This document shows positions 43,801 to 55,883 of a DNA stretch of 64,000 bases, one piece after another. The position numbers and the translations under genes are program-made. This DNA is from Tetradesmus obliquus (Eukaryota; Chlorophyta; Chlorophyceae; Sphaeropleales; Scenedesmaceae): the NCBI GenBank assembly GCA_030272155.1, contig CP126206.1, positions 4,262,001-4,326,000 of the forward strand, written 5' to 3'. Each line of letters opens with the position of its first letter. Position 1 is the first letter of the stretch. The notes under the pieces were generated by a model, which ran no database searches, was not told where the DNA came from, and worked only from the letters and a program-made list of their open reading frames with translations.

Positions 43801-45465
43801 GCACAGGCTGCGCAGCTGTTGATGAAACAACCCAGACTCGTTCACACGCAGCAGTTGAAAGCAGGCTGTAGAAATCGCTTGGAGGCCCTTCAGGGCAAAA
43901 CCGAAACTAAAAATTCAGCGATGAACTCATAGCTGACACACTGCCCGAAGGCATGTGCAGCACAGGGCGCATCGGCTATGCGGAAGTCACGCGTATGTGA
44001 CACGTGCGTTTGTGCACAGTGCAAATGCAATAGTCCCTGTAACAGAGCAGCCAGGCATTCTGCGGTGAAAGCATAGAACCCAACCTGAAAATCACTATAC
44101 ATCCATGTATCACTGGCAGCTGCTGCAGTGCAGTTGCAGCAGCCAATCAGCAAGCCAACATGTTTCCCCTCTGTCAAAGCGGCCAACACTTCTGGCCCAG
44201 GGGATTGTGCACACATGTTCTGCACATCAGGACTGCCCAGTTGACTGCTGGTCACAAAGAGCATGCACGAAACCTGAACAACATGGAGCTGTGAACCTGC
44301 GCATGCAAGGCTCCTTTGGGCCCAATTCAAAGGCTCCTTCAACACCTGCCATCAGCGTAGTGGCTGAGCAGAGTTGTGGCTGCCTGACCGTGCCCAGCCA
44401 GCGTGCGTGCAATGCTGACCAATTGTGCGCGTACGACTGCAATCGAAACTGTCGCAAAGGCCATTTCCTTCCGAGCAAAAGCGCAACACTAAACTAACGG
44501 AGCGGCAGAGTAGTTGAAGCACGTTGGATCCAGCAGCCATGTGCTGCAGCAAAATGGAACATGATCATAGTAACATCGCATCACCTGAACACGCAGTGCA
44601 TGGCATGTTGCTGCTGCCCTGCACATATACTGGAATTGACAGAGTGTGACAAGCAGCACAGGCGCGCCAGGGCTCACACACTGGGCAGCGCTATGCAGAG
44701 AATCAAGGCGGGTTTACCACACATCAGCACAACGCCTGGAATGCTGCTGCCCCTCAGGCATCACAGATGACAGCACGCACGTCATGCCTTGCAGCACCTG
44801 TCGATGGTTGTTTGACTGCAAGACAATGAGCATGCAGACAGATACACCTTCTAAGATCAAGATCACAGGCACACGCCAGCCAACCAGTCAGCGCAAGCCA
44901 TTTGATTGCAGGCGGCACAGATATGTGCACACCGAAGACGTCAGAAACACAACATCATTCTCGGCACTGCGTGCAGCACCAGAGCTCGCGAGCAATGCAA
45001 CAACAGTGCTTGATGACACGCCGTAGGTTCTCTACATGCATGATGCAGCCAACACCGGCCTGCCCGCAAGGGCGCTTCATTGCTCAGCAGCAGGGAGGGG
45101 CTCAACATGCCACTTGCAACATCCAAGATGCATCATGCGCCATGCACACACGTGCCCAACATTCTTGTCACCAACACCCAAAACCTTCCGCCCGCCTGGC
45201 CCACACCAGCTGCCACAGCGGCAGGCAGTGCACTATACTGCACACCAGGTCCCGGACTCGATCCGCAACCAACCTGAACCACAAGTATCGGCAACAGCAG
45301 CCCGGTTGCACGGCCAGCAGCCTCAACAGCAGCACTGCGTGCTGCAGGCATGTGGCTTCGCTGCTTTCGTGCACGCCGCCGCCAGGTCACAGCCAACAAA
45401 CAGCGCACAACATGCTCAGACTGCACTGCTTGCATGACCCACAGCTCAACGCTGTGCAGAATTGA
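40871..45465. other. Intergenic region
   Basis: No recognised gene. Contains a dispersed repeat at about 41047-41115 related to 63219-63280, and an 87-bp tandem duplication at about 42584-42730 (CAACTTGCTGTCTGTGGACT). ORFs are short and overlap on both strands. Confidence 0.35.
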
Positions 45466-45497
45466 GATTTAGGGTTTAGGGCAACCCTAAACCCTTT
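45466..45497. repeat. Head-to-head telomeric-repeat palindrome
   Basis: AGGGTTTAGGG at 45471-45481, a 3-nt loop, then CCCTAAACCCT at 45485-45495. TTTAGGG is the telomere unit of many green plants and some algae. Confidence 0.85.
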
Positions 45498-46196
45498 GAC
45501 TGGCTGCAGGCCTCCCGCCCCACCGCTGTGCAGCCCGGCAGATGCTCACGGTGGTTCACACGTGGAGCTACGCCTTTTTGAAAATGCTACAGCGTCAGCA
45601 CACTGTCGCTGCAAGTCGACTTACAGCCAAAAAATAATATGCTGCCCAGCTGTTCACACACAAGGCAGCAAGGCAACCATGCTGGATGATGATGCCCTGC
45701 AGACCGCTGAAGTTCAATGCCATGCGTCACGTGGCGCAGAGCATAAGCCGCCTTTCACCACAGGAACAGCTAGCTGCAACAGGCGCAACAGCAAATCTGC
45801 CCAGGGTGCAGGATTTGTGGATGCACCAACAGCACGGAGTCATCAAGCACACACGCTCGCCTGTCAACCAGGGCTGTGTGAGCTGATTGATTATATGCAC
45901 AACACAAAACTGAAGAGGCTCTTTGCGCTGATAGAGTATATGCACAGCAATAAAACTGGCCGCCACAAGTTTGCCTGTCAACCAGCGCTCTGTGTGCTGA
46001 TTGAGTATACCTGCCCCCCATGCAGCTGCATGTCCCACGCTGCAGCCACATCTGCACGGGCTGCAACACGAGGTGCAACCGCTGCAGATGACCACTGAGC
46101 CTATAACTGCGGATGCCATTAGCACCCTGCCGCCAGCCACACCAACTGCTGCAATGCTCACACACCCAACACTCTGCAAAACTGTACAAGAGCACC

Positions 46197-46231
<35 letters not shown>

Positions 46232-47545
46232 GGTCGCCGCTTGACAGCTGGCTGACTGGAGTGCATGCAGCTGCCGTGCTGTACGGGAAGCACAGCCCAT
46301 TCAAAGAAACCTCCGTACCCCACCGACCACAGCTGATGACCTCAAACTGCAGCCGGCATTGCTGGCTGACGTATCACACAATGACAGCACAGCTGCCTGC
46401 ACTGATGTGCACATTCTATTTGTGACGTCCAAGCCTGCGTATTATGTCTATTGCCCAGTGTGTGCTGCTCAATAGCGCCCATGTGCGCTGCCAGCAGAAC
46501 ACGCTCACAGCAACTGCCCCACTCGAACAATGATCAACCACCGCAATTTGCACAAACCAAGAAGCTTGAACAGCAGCCGCCAGGCACTGCTGCGGTGCTC
46601 TGCACCTTCAAACAAGACTAGCTGGCGAGGGCATGCATCGTGCTGCCATTGCATCGCTGCCCAGCACGCCATGATCACCATCAGAGATTCAGAGAGGTAT
46701 CTCTACCTGCACCCATCACTCGTGGCGAGAACAGAAGCGGCCTATGTCGCCGCACCAAGCATGCACCCATAGCGCTTGACCAACACCATTCCTCCAACAT
46801 GCGTTTGTCCTATGTTGCTGTGCGCAGTGGCCCGATCAACAGCATTGGGCTCGGCAGCTGCCAGCCCTGGGCACAGCCACCCAAATAATAGTCAAGACAA
46901 GCACAGGCATGCGCCACTCCAGAAGTATCCCAGAGTCTGGCACATGCGCTGGCTTGAGCACAGAGTGTGCAGAGCACAGACAAATGTGCTGCCCATGCGG
47001 CAGCAAGCAACGCCCACAGCTATCCAGACAGAGGGCGGCTGCTGTGAATTACTCACTGCTCACCAGCACGCGCAACCCTACACAACATCGACAGACACTT
47101 ATTCTGTGCAATAAAGCCTGCTTACGCCTGCTGTATCAGCCAATTGGTTTGCAGGCGCAAACATATCAATAGCTGTATGCGTTTGTATGTTATCGAGTGG
47201 AATGACAACATTCCACAATACAATCTCTCTTCAGTCTAGCTAGCACACATCATCTCCGCAGTCAACCATTCATGGGAGGCTCAACGCCAGCAGCGCAACA
47301 TGCACATGTCATCCTCCGCTGGGCGCTGCCAACGGCCCCATCCACACCCATCACAGGCAGCCGCACCACGCACCTGATGCTTGATGGACACCACCAATAG
47401 AACCATGTGCCGACACACCCCTCACTGCTCACACTCACCACACACCGCCGCTCTCACACAAACCCCCGCCCTGCATACTACTCCGAGAAACCCACGCGCC
47501 GCGCCACGCCCCAAGCACCACAGCCCATCACGCCGCGCCCGGCCC
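45498..47545. other. 3' flank of AP2-like gene 2
   Basis: No gene is supported. Includes a repeated segment at about 45860-46010 (GCCTGTCAACCAG blocks) and a CAG run near 46199-46228. Confidence 0.35.
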
Positions 47546-49158
47546 TCAGCGCCACTCGCCAGGCCCGGGCTGCCTCCAGGCAGCAGCCAGCCCGCCACTG
47601 GGCGCCAGCCCCGCCACCAGCGCAGCAAACACGTCGCGCACCGCCGCATCCGCCGCCACGCCGCCCGCCGCCTTGTGCTGCAGCCCTGCCAGCCAGCCGG
47701 CCAGCACACCAGCCGGCAGCGCGGCCCCGGGCCCGGCGTCGCCCAGCGCGGCCCCCAGCCCCAGCAGCGCCTCAAGCGCGCCCTCCACCAGCGCCAGCGC
47801 GCCGCCGCACTCCGCCAGCAGCGGCGCGCAGCGCTGGCTGCGGCCGCCGGCCACCATGCCGCGCGCGATGTGGCCCATCAGCTCGCGCAGCAGCGCCATG
47901 GCGCTGGCGCTGCCGGGCAGCGGCTGGCCGTTGTTTGATTCGGCCTCCGCGCTGTGCTGGCGGCGCACCTGCGCGAGCCAGCTGGTGAGGTCGCTCAGCG
48001 CGCAGCGCCCGTTGCAGCGGTGCATGAGCGCCACCATCAGCTGCAGCAGCTGCGCCACGCTGGACCGGATGAAGGCCTGCACGTCGGCGACGCTGCTGGC
48101 GCCAGCAATGCTGGGCTGAGGAGGCACAGGCGGCGCGCGGCCCTGGCCAGCGGCGCCGGCAAAGGCAGCACGGCCTGCTGCCGAAGCTGAGCCATGGCGG
48201 GCGGCTGTCTGTGCACCTGCTGCTGCTGCTGCTGCTGCTGCTGGAGCGCCACCTGGGTAGGAAGCTTGTTGCTGCTGCTGCTGCTGAGGGATCTCATTCA
48301 GAGATGCCCGCTGCATCAGCATGTGCCAGTCCTCGTCGCCAATGTTCATTGCGAGTTGCGCCTGCTGCTGCAGCTGCTGCATGTACGCGGCTGGCCCTGC
48401 AGCAGGGCCGGCAGCAGTGCTGGCAGTCCCGGGGCTGCCTGAGGCATTGCATGCTGCTGCTGCTGCTGCTGCTGCTGGGCCCTCCTGCTGCCAGGGCATC
48501 ATGCCGAAGGCCCATGCCATGCGGGCTGCCAGTGACAGCTGCCTGCCTGTGGGCTGCCGGTTGCCAGCAGCTGCCATGCCCAGCTGCTCAACAGGCACCT
48601 GCCCGCCGCTGCTGGTGCTGTTGCCCTGGCTGTCGCTGGAGCCGCTGAGGCTGCTGTGGCTGCGCTCAAGGCCGCCGCCGGGAGCAGCAAAGGCCGCTGC
48701 CGCTGCTGCTGGCGCTGCCGCGTACATGTGAGCGGCCGAGCCGGGCGCAGGACCAGCCATGCCCTGCTGCATCTGTGCTCCGGGTAGTGGCTGGTGCGCT
48801 GCTGCGGCGCCGAACTCAGTTGCTGCTGCAGCAGCAGCAGCACTTGCGGCTGCCGCCGCCACCTCGCCTGCTGCTGCGCCCCTGCATGCGGCTGCGACGG
48901 CAGCGGCAGCTGCTGCGTGGCCTGCGCTGTTGTCGCTGAACATGGCAGCTGGTGCTGGGGGTGCAGTGGCTGCATTGCCTGCTTGGTAGCATCCTGACCT
49001 CTCCAGTGCGCGCATGAATGCTGCCATCATGGCAGCGCTGGGGTAGCCCGGCTGCTGCGCCTGCTGCTGGGGTGCTGCAGGCTGCTGCTGCTGCTGGCGT
49101 TGGTGTGCTGCAGCCTGCTGCTGCTGCTGCTGCTGTTGCTGGCGTTGCAGTGCTGCCG

Positions 49159-49192
<34 letters not shown>

Positions 49193-50424
49193 GTGGTGGT
49201 TGAAGTGGTGTGCCGCAGCCGGCTGCTGCTGCTGCTGCTGCACATGGTGGAAGTTGTGTGCTGCAGGCTGCTGCTGCTGCTGCTGCTGCTGGTGGGACTG
49301 GAATGGGTGTGCTGCAGGCGGCTGCTGCTGTTGGAAGTGGTGTGGTGCAGGCTGCTGTTGCTGCTGGTGGTGGTGGTGATGGTGTGCTGCAGGCTGCTGC
49401 TGCTGGTAACTGTGGTGTGCAGCTTGCTGCTGCTGCTGCTGCTGCGCTGGCTGGGCCTGCTGCTGCTCCTGGCCTGCTGGTGCCTGGCTGAACAGGTCCA
49501 TGAAGCCGCCGGGCTCTCCCAGCAGGAAATCATCCTCGGGCGGCGCCACACCGCCCAGCAGGGCCGTAAAGTCTGTCATGCCACTGTCCAGGCCAGGCAG
49601 CTGCTGCTCCTGGTAGGCATACTGCGCAGCAGCAGCAGCAGCAGCCTGCAGGGGGCGCTGCATGGCAGGCGGCGCTGCTGCTGCCGCTGCTGCTGGCTCG
49701 TCTGCGTCGTCCTCCGATGCGCTGCCTGCTGCAGCAGCGTCTGCTGGGCCGTGCTCTGCCAGCAGCTTGCGCACCAAGGCGCGCACCTTGCTGAGAACTG
49801 AAGCATCCTCCAGCTTCATCACGTTTGCTGCATAGTTGGTCTTGGCCCTGGGGCGCAGCTCGCGTATGGCTGCGTCGTATGCCAGGCGGGCCACCACCAC
49901 GTCAGGGAACCTGCAGCAGCAGCAGCGGGTTACCACCCAGGCAGGCAGGCAGGCAGGCAGCAGTGAGGTGAGCATCGCCAACAGCCAGTCCAGCAGATGC
50001 CAGAGGTCATATATGCAGATAAAGAATTCAGATGGGCGCATTGAATGATGGCTGGCTGAATCGCAGCGGCCACACGAAGCCCGCCCGGCGTGGGTGAAAG
50101 CGCGATGCAAGCTCAGCTCGAAGCGCTTTTCAGCACCGTCCTATGGATTCAGTGGATTGCTTTAGCATGCAACCCTGCAACAGACGCGCATGATCGCTGC
50201 TGAGTCGCCCGGCAGCAATCAGTGTCCCATTCCATCGTGCAGCCCCGCACGCACCTGCCAAGGAAGCGCGCCTTGCCCTTGTAGCACACGCGTGTCTTGT
50301 AGCAGATGCCGTCTGGTTTGACCTCCTGGCTCACGCCGATGCCCCAGCCGTTAATCATCACTGCATTCTCAGCGACAGCGGGAGGGGCAAGGTCCGGGGC
50401 CGCCTGCTGAAACAGAGCTGCCAT
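47546..50424 (-). CDS. AP2-like Gln/His/Ala-rich transcription factor 2
   Basis: Exons 50424-50255 and 49910-47546, 2535 nt, 844 residues. The intron interrupts the AP2-like domain at the same codon as in gene 1 (LGR|F). The AP2-like segment is about residues 27-88: WGIGVSQEVKPDG, YKTRVCYKGKARFLGR, FPDVVVARLAYDAAIRELRP. Then follow an acidic region, Gln/His runs at about 204-351, Ala-rich sequence sharing AAFAAPGGGLERSHSSLSG with gene 1, and the shared C-terminal domain from about residue 659 (SSVADVQAFIRSSVAQLLQL). It lies about 37 kb from gene 1 in the opposite orientation. The start ATG at 50424 gives MAALFQQ. Presumed nuclear. Unlike gene 1, no clear tail echoes follow its stop. Confidence 0.82.
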
Positions 50425-51631
50425 TGGCTAGTGAAAGCTTATTAACGCTGCAATTGGTCAGGATTTCCTGTATTCACGATCAGTTCATTGGGGCTGCCTA
50501 CATGTGCTGGCTCACTACGTCCTACAAGCCGTCTTAGCCTCAATGTGCGGCTGAATTACGTTCACAAAGATCTAGCGACTGTGGCCAGCGGCATACAGCG
50601 TCGACGGTTTCGTCGAGTGGAGTAGGTGTCACCAACGCCCGACTCCCTAAAACACGGGCTACACACGTGGCGGAGCATTTTGCGATAGCCAACTGTGAAA
50701 TTGAGTGAAATATTGGGTCTGCAATCGGGTCTGGAAGCAGGCTCCACCGGTGACACCGCCCGGTGACCGGTCTCCGTGGGTCAACGCCCCAGTACCTGCA
50801 CCAGCTGGAGTTGCCTCAGCTGGAGTTGCTTCAGTCTCCAAGGGTGAATTAGTGAAGAGCCAAGACAGGGTTGTAACAGTGTTATGGGACAGCATTTAAA
50901 CTTCTGGGCAAGAGGCAGAGGCGGAATTTGCCCAGGCAGGTGGGAAGGCCTCACAAACCTAGGTCCGTCTGCTGACTGTGGCAAACGCGCAGCACATGTA
51001 GCATGACAGCGCATCAAGGGGTGTCAAGCACACAGCTACAAAACACCGCTGGAGCACCATGCCCTTAATGCAGTATCAGCAGCAGCAGCAGGAGCAGCAG
51101 CAGCAGCAGCAGCAGGCCCTGCTGGGTCACACACTTTAAAGAATTGCACACACCCGCTTTCGGCAAGCGCCCTCGACTTGCAAGAGCTGGCAGCCAGACG
51201 TGAGTGGCAGATGACACTATAAAAAGTTACACAGGTAAGCTCGCCCGTTGAGGGAGACAATGACAGGCTCATTGGGCAGAGAATAGCAACACAGAGTAAT
51301 GGCTACTGACTCACAGCGGATCACTCGCCTCAGGCTGGTAATGCTACTCACTGTAAGCAAGGGTGCGCCCGGTCAGAACATTCTGCACAGAACACATTTT
51401 GGTCATGCGGCCACGACAACAACATCAACAACACCTGAATTGATACAGGTGTGATAGCTGCCACGTAGCGTGTTAGCTGCAGAACACTGGCGACAGCTGC
51501 ACCGCTGGCGAACTGCTTCTGACCTGCGTGACGGTCAAGATGTCATTTCAGTTCAGCGGTAATGCAGTGACCTGGACACACAAGCAACACAGTATAATTG
51601 TGCTAGTAGCACGTTGCTGTTGCACATACAG
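50425..51631. other. Region between AP2-2 and the F-box gene
   Basis: Contains the AP2-2 upstream region and the 3' flank of the F-box gene. CAG run near 51076-51116. No further gene is recognised. Confidence 0.4.
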
Positions 51632-54239
51632 CTACATCAGCTGTGCATGTACATGTACAGCCACTTGCTGCCACACAGTGCAGAAACCCACCAATACACC
51701 AATACACCATGTTGCAGTACCGCTGCACGCCCAGCACGCCTGAGAGTTTCTGTGAACAATCACAGGCCGCATTGAAGAAGCGGCGCAGCCAGCATGCAAT
51801 CCTGTGCAAGCGGTCGACATATGCGCTGCCGGCAGCTGCACCAGTCTGCCTGCACATGACATATTCCTGCAAGCAAATTCTTTGCATACAGCTGTCAGGC
51901 AGCACTGCTGCCCAGATGTGCGCACGTATGGGTGCAACGCTGAGGTTTCGGCCAACCCACTGCCCAAGCACTGCTTAAGCCCCTGTGCAGCAGAAGTCTC
52001 CAGTTGTGCACGCACCACTGCCAGCTCTGCCTGAGCTGCTGCCAGCTGCTGCTGCAGGCCATCTGCTCGCGCCTCAGAGGCCATGAGCTGCGCCTGGGCT
52101 GCTGCAAGCTGCTGCTGCAACTGCGCGGCATGTGCGTGCTGCTGCATGTTGTCTGCACATGGACACCAGCAGCAATGGCAGCCCCACACAATCACGTTTG
52201 TTAGTGCGCAGTTCATGCTGGGCTGGAATACCATGCCGTTCAAGGGAAGAAGGCGCAAGGGAGCTTCAAAGGTGTTCACATGGCACACTGTGCAGACGAC
52301 ACAAGCAAGCCATAGTTGCTGTGTGATAGCTGCAAGCGTGTTGCACGCCAGTAGCCGCATCACCTAAGATCGTTACGAATGTCCATAAAGTCGTTGACTG
52401 CTGCAGTCTGTGCCGTCTCACCTGTCTGCAAAGCCTGCAGGCGCTGCATCGCCTTCGCCGCTACATCAGTGCTGCGCACGCAGCGCTCCAGCAGTTGTGC
52501 CCAAACTGGAAGCGAGCCGGCCTGTAAACAGCAAGCAGATTTGGCGAGGCATGCATAGGTCAGGCACATTGCAGCTGGTCACGTCTGCACATGGTGGTTG
52601 AGCAGTGCAAAAGGTGGCAATCAGCGCAGCAAGTTGCAATGCCGCCCCAGAGGTAAGGACCAGGCGCTGCTGTCCCCCAAGTGGTGCCATCAAGTCACGG
52701 CAAGTGCGGGCCGCAGCTGCATCACTTGCACCATGGCATGTCACATGCTGCTTATGCTGCCCAATGATCTGCTGGCTGTGCGGTTGAGGATACATTGCTG
52801 CTGCCGCGTCCTTCAACCAGCGCTGCCAACCTTTAACCCAAACACGGTTGCATTGCTGCCTGCAAGCAGAATGCAGCTGCATTTCAACCCACCTTCTGCT
52901 CCAGATCCAAGCACCCAAAGCCTTCTCCCTTCGATGAGGCATACATGCTGATGGTGCAGCGTCCCACCGGCAGATGCGTCAGCTGCCGCAACGCTGTCAG
53001 CGCCAGCAGGCCCTCATCGCTGATCTCAGCATAAAACAGCCCCAGCCGCCGCAGCTGCGTCAGCTGCACCAGCACGCTACTCACTGCTCCATCATCCACA
53101 GTATCTCCACCAATGCACAGATCACTCAGCGCTGTTAGCTGCAGCAGCGGCGCCAGGCCCACACCAGCCTCCAGCAGCCTAGCAATGCTGAGCCGCTCCA
53201 AACCAGGACAGCACCCAACAAGCATGTCTAGATCGCTGCTGGCAACGCCATCAGGACCACCCTCACTGGGTTCTTCATCATCTGACTCATCCTTGCCGAA
53301 GCATGCCTCAACCTCGTCAACGAAATCCGCATACCCATCCGTACAGCTAACCTGCTGCCATGCGTCATCTGGCACACCCAGCAGCAGCTGCTTGAGCTGC
53401 GGCAGCTGCCGCGCAGCAGCAAACAGGTACCGGCCGCAGCCGTGCTGCAGCAGCGGCGCGCTGTCCTCACAGCCCCAAGACAGCTCCAGGAACATTAGCT
53501 GCTGCGAGGTCGGCAGCAGCAGTCTGTAGCTTGCCAGGTCAGCGCCTTGCAGCGCCGCGCTGCCGGGCTGCGTGCTGCTGACTGCCAAGCGCTGCAAGCT
53601 GGTCAGAGCAGAGCAGGCGCTCAGCAGCACTGGCAGCGCAGCCTCATCTAAGGCCCCCCGCAGGCTCAGCACGTGCAGCCGCTGCATGCTGCTGCAGAAG
53701 TCAGGCCGCAGCCCGCCGCTGTCATCGCTGTTGTATACATCCAAGTGCTGCAGCGCCGTCAGCGCAGCCAGGGCTGGGCAGCTCCTGCTGCTGAGCTGCT
53801 GCTTGCCACCCCAGCAGAACACTAGCTTGGTGAGGGCCTGCGGTAGCCCCTGCAGCACATCTGCAGACCGCACATTCCTGCTGCTCAGAGTGAGGTCCTG
53901 CAGCTGCTGCAGGTGTGCGAAGGGCTGCATTGCATCCCGTGGCAGTAGGCCTAGGCTGACATGCAGCTGCGTCAGCTGCACGGCACCTGACAGGCAGCGC
54001 CCTACACAGCACTCAACTGTGCTGTCCCGCAGCTGCTGCCCTTGCCGGTGGTGACGCGCAAGTTCCTCATCAGAAACTGAGTCCAGATGCAGCTGCAGCA
54101 GCTGCGTGAGGCACGATAAGCTGGCAAGCCCTACCCCTGCTGTACACTTCACCCGGATGAGCTGTAAGACTGTGAGGCTGGTAAGGCAGGACAGTGACGG
54201 CTGGTCACCAGTACTCTGGTGAGCACGCTGCTGTTGCTG

Positions 54240-54270
<31 letters not shown>

Positions 54271-54689
54271 CTTTGTGGCAGCTGTTGCCCCGGCATGCTG
54301 CTGCTGCTGCTGTCTGCTGGCTGCACCTGCACATCGCACCCTTCTAGCGACAGCAGCTGCAGCTGGCACAGCTGTGCGAGGGGCAGCTTGATCACAGGGG
54401 CACCCTGCGCTCCAGCACTGCTGCCAGCAGTCCTCACAGTGAGGTGACCCACTGCTGCTGCATGCGCACGCAGCCACTGCTCTAAGCTGTTCAACCTCTG
54501 CGTGCTGTCAACCGCATCCTGGACATTGATGTTGCTGTCTAGGACCACCTTTGTTAGGGTAGCTGCTGCTGCTGTGCGCCAGGATTTGCACACCAGGCTG
54601 CAGCTGCGCAGGCGCTGCTGCAGGTCCACACGGCGCAGCACATGGCACAGCAGCTCCCGCGGCAGTTGAGGCAGGGGAACATCTGCCAT
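51632..54689 (-). CDS. F-box and leucine-rich-repeat protein with C-terminal coiled coil
   Basis: Exon 1 (54689-52893, 599 codons) begins MADVPLPQLPRELLCHVLRR. This F-box at about residues 4-42 includes LRSCSLVCKSWR and is the part that binds Skp1 in SCF ubiquitin ligases. LRR-type units follow to about residue 590 (LTSLTVLQLIRVKC, LTALQHLDVYNSD, LTQLRRLGLFYAEISDEGLL), interrupted by a Gln run near 143-155 and an acidic DESDDEEPSEGG loop. Exon 2 (52521-52422) and exon 3 (52152 to stop at 51632) join in frame (805 residues), adding a Gln/Ala coiled coil (AQLQQQLAAAQAQLMASEAR). The end of exon 3 is Cys-rich and less convincing, so the true end may be earlier. Likely a substrate-recognition subunit; substrate unknown. 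Confidence 0.82.
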
Positions 54690-55626
54690 GATAGAACCCC
54701 CCGCGGTTGCGTGGTGCACAAGCAGCAGGCAAGGTGGCGGGGTCAGGGGTGAGCAGATCAAGCAGGACGGTGCAGTGCAGCAGCAGCAGCTGGAGTGTGG
54801 TGGTGCTGAGGCAATCCAAGGCTAGCAGTAAGAGCTGATCAGCACGAAGAATTTTTACAGAAACTACAACTGCTGATGATGTACATGCTGCGACTGACGG
54901 GTGCCTGCCCGCATCATTCACCGACAGTAGTGCAGCAGGGCGTTCCAACTGCACGCTGCGTGCTTGGTTGCTTGAACACCTACCTTGGTTTTGGACAAAT
55001 GTAAACAGGAGATGAAGGTTGCAGTGGGCACTTGTTGGCCAGCACCTGGCCTCAGCTGGGTATGGTACAAACGTAGCATCTGCATTTTGCAACAAATCAA
55101 CACAGCTTGCAAGCAGACAGCCATGCTGGCATAGCAACCTGCTGTATGTGGCAGGCACAGTAAGGCACAGCTGCCAGTGCTGCTGCTTTGGTTTGCTTGC
55201 ATCCCAACTGCACAGCAGGGCCCCCACCTGCCAGCAGCAGCAGCTTCAAACTGCTAGTAATTTTGAGCTCCAGAATTCGCCTTGATCACACAAGAAGGAT
55301 GTTTGCAGGAAACTGTGTAGAATACTAGTCCTCAACAAACTCTGTGCAGCCACACTAGCTGCACGCGCGCAGCAGCTGCCGGTGGGCCTGAGGCGGTGTT
55401 GCGCACTATGTAACAGATATGACAGTTGAAACTGTATGTGCAGCGCACAGCGCCAAGCAGCAGAGCGCAACAGCAGCGGCAGGGCACTTGGCACACCAGA
55501 ACTGCAGTGCCTGATCAGCCAGCAAGGGAAGCCCAGAAGTATTACATTACACATCAAAACATGTTGCAGGCAGCAGCACCCACAGCAACACTCTACAGCG
55601 CAAGTTAACATATGTAACAGTCGAGT
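54690..55626. other. Upstream region of the F-box gene
   Basis: No independent gene. At 55053-55077 it contains a 25-bp sequence that is the inverted complement, with one mismatch, of 55751-55775. Confidence 0.4.
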
Positions 55627-55775
55627 CGGGGCACTTCAGGGCAACGTGTTTTTAGCTCTTTTCTTGCAGTACACTGTGCCACTGCTAACAGCTCAAATTG
55701 ATTTAGATTCGTCGTTGAAAGCTTGACATTTATATGTAGGCCACTTGTTCGCTACGTTTGTACCATGCCCAGCTG
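55053..55775. mobile_element. Possible small TIR element (MITE-like)
   Basis: 25-bp terminal inverted repeats (GGTACAAACGTAGC / GCTACGTTTGTACC cores, outermost CAGCTG) bound 723 bp without coding capacity. The right repeat is the same end found on the deleted transposon copy at 59947-59972. No clear target duplication is seen. Confidence 0.5.
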
Positions 55776-55883
55776 AGACCGGTCAAACTCCATGATGCCG
55801 CAGGCTGTTGTTTGACCTGACCAGTTACTTCTGTTCACACTGCTGCTAGAAGCACAGCTAACATATCCATACGTTTTGGATTC

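Noticed and set aside
51632-51900. Last 90 codons of the F-box gene as a domain
   Set aside because: Cys-rich and without motif; the frame is open, but the true C-terminus may be earlier, so no domain is claimed.
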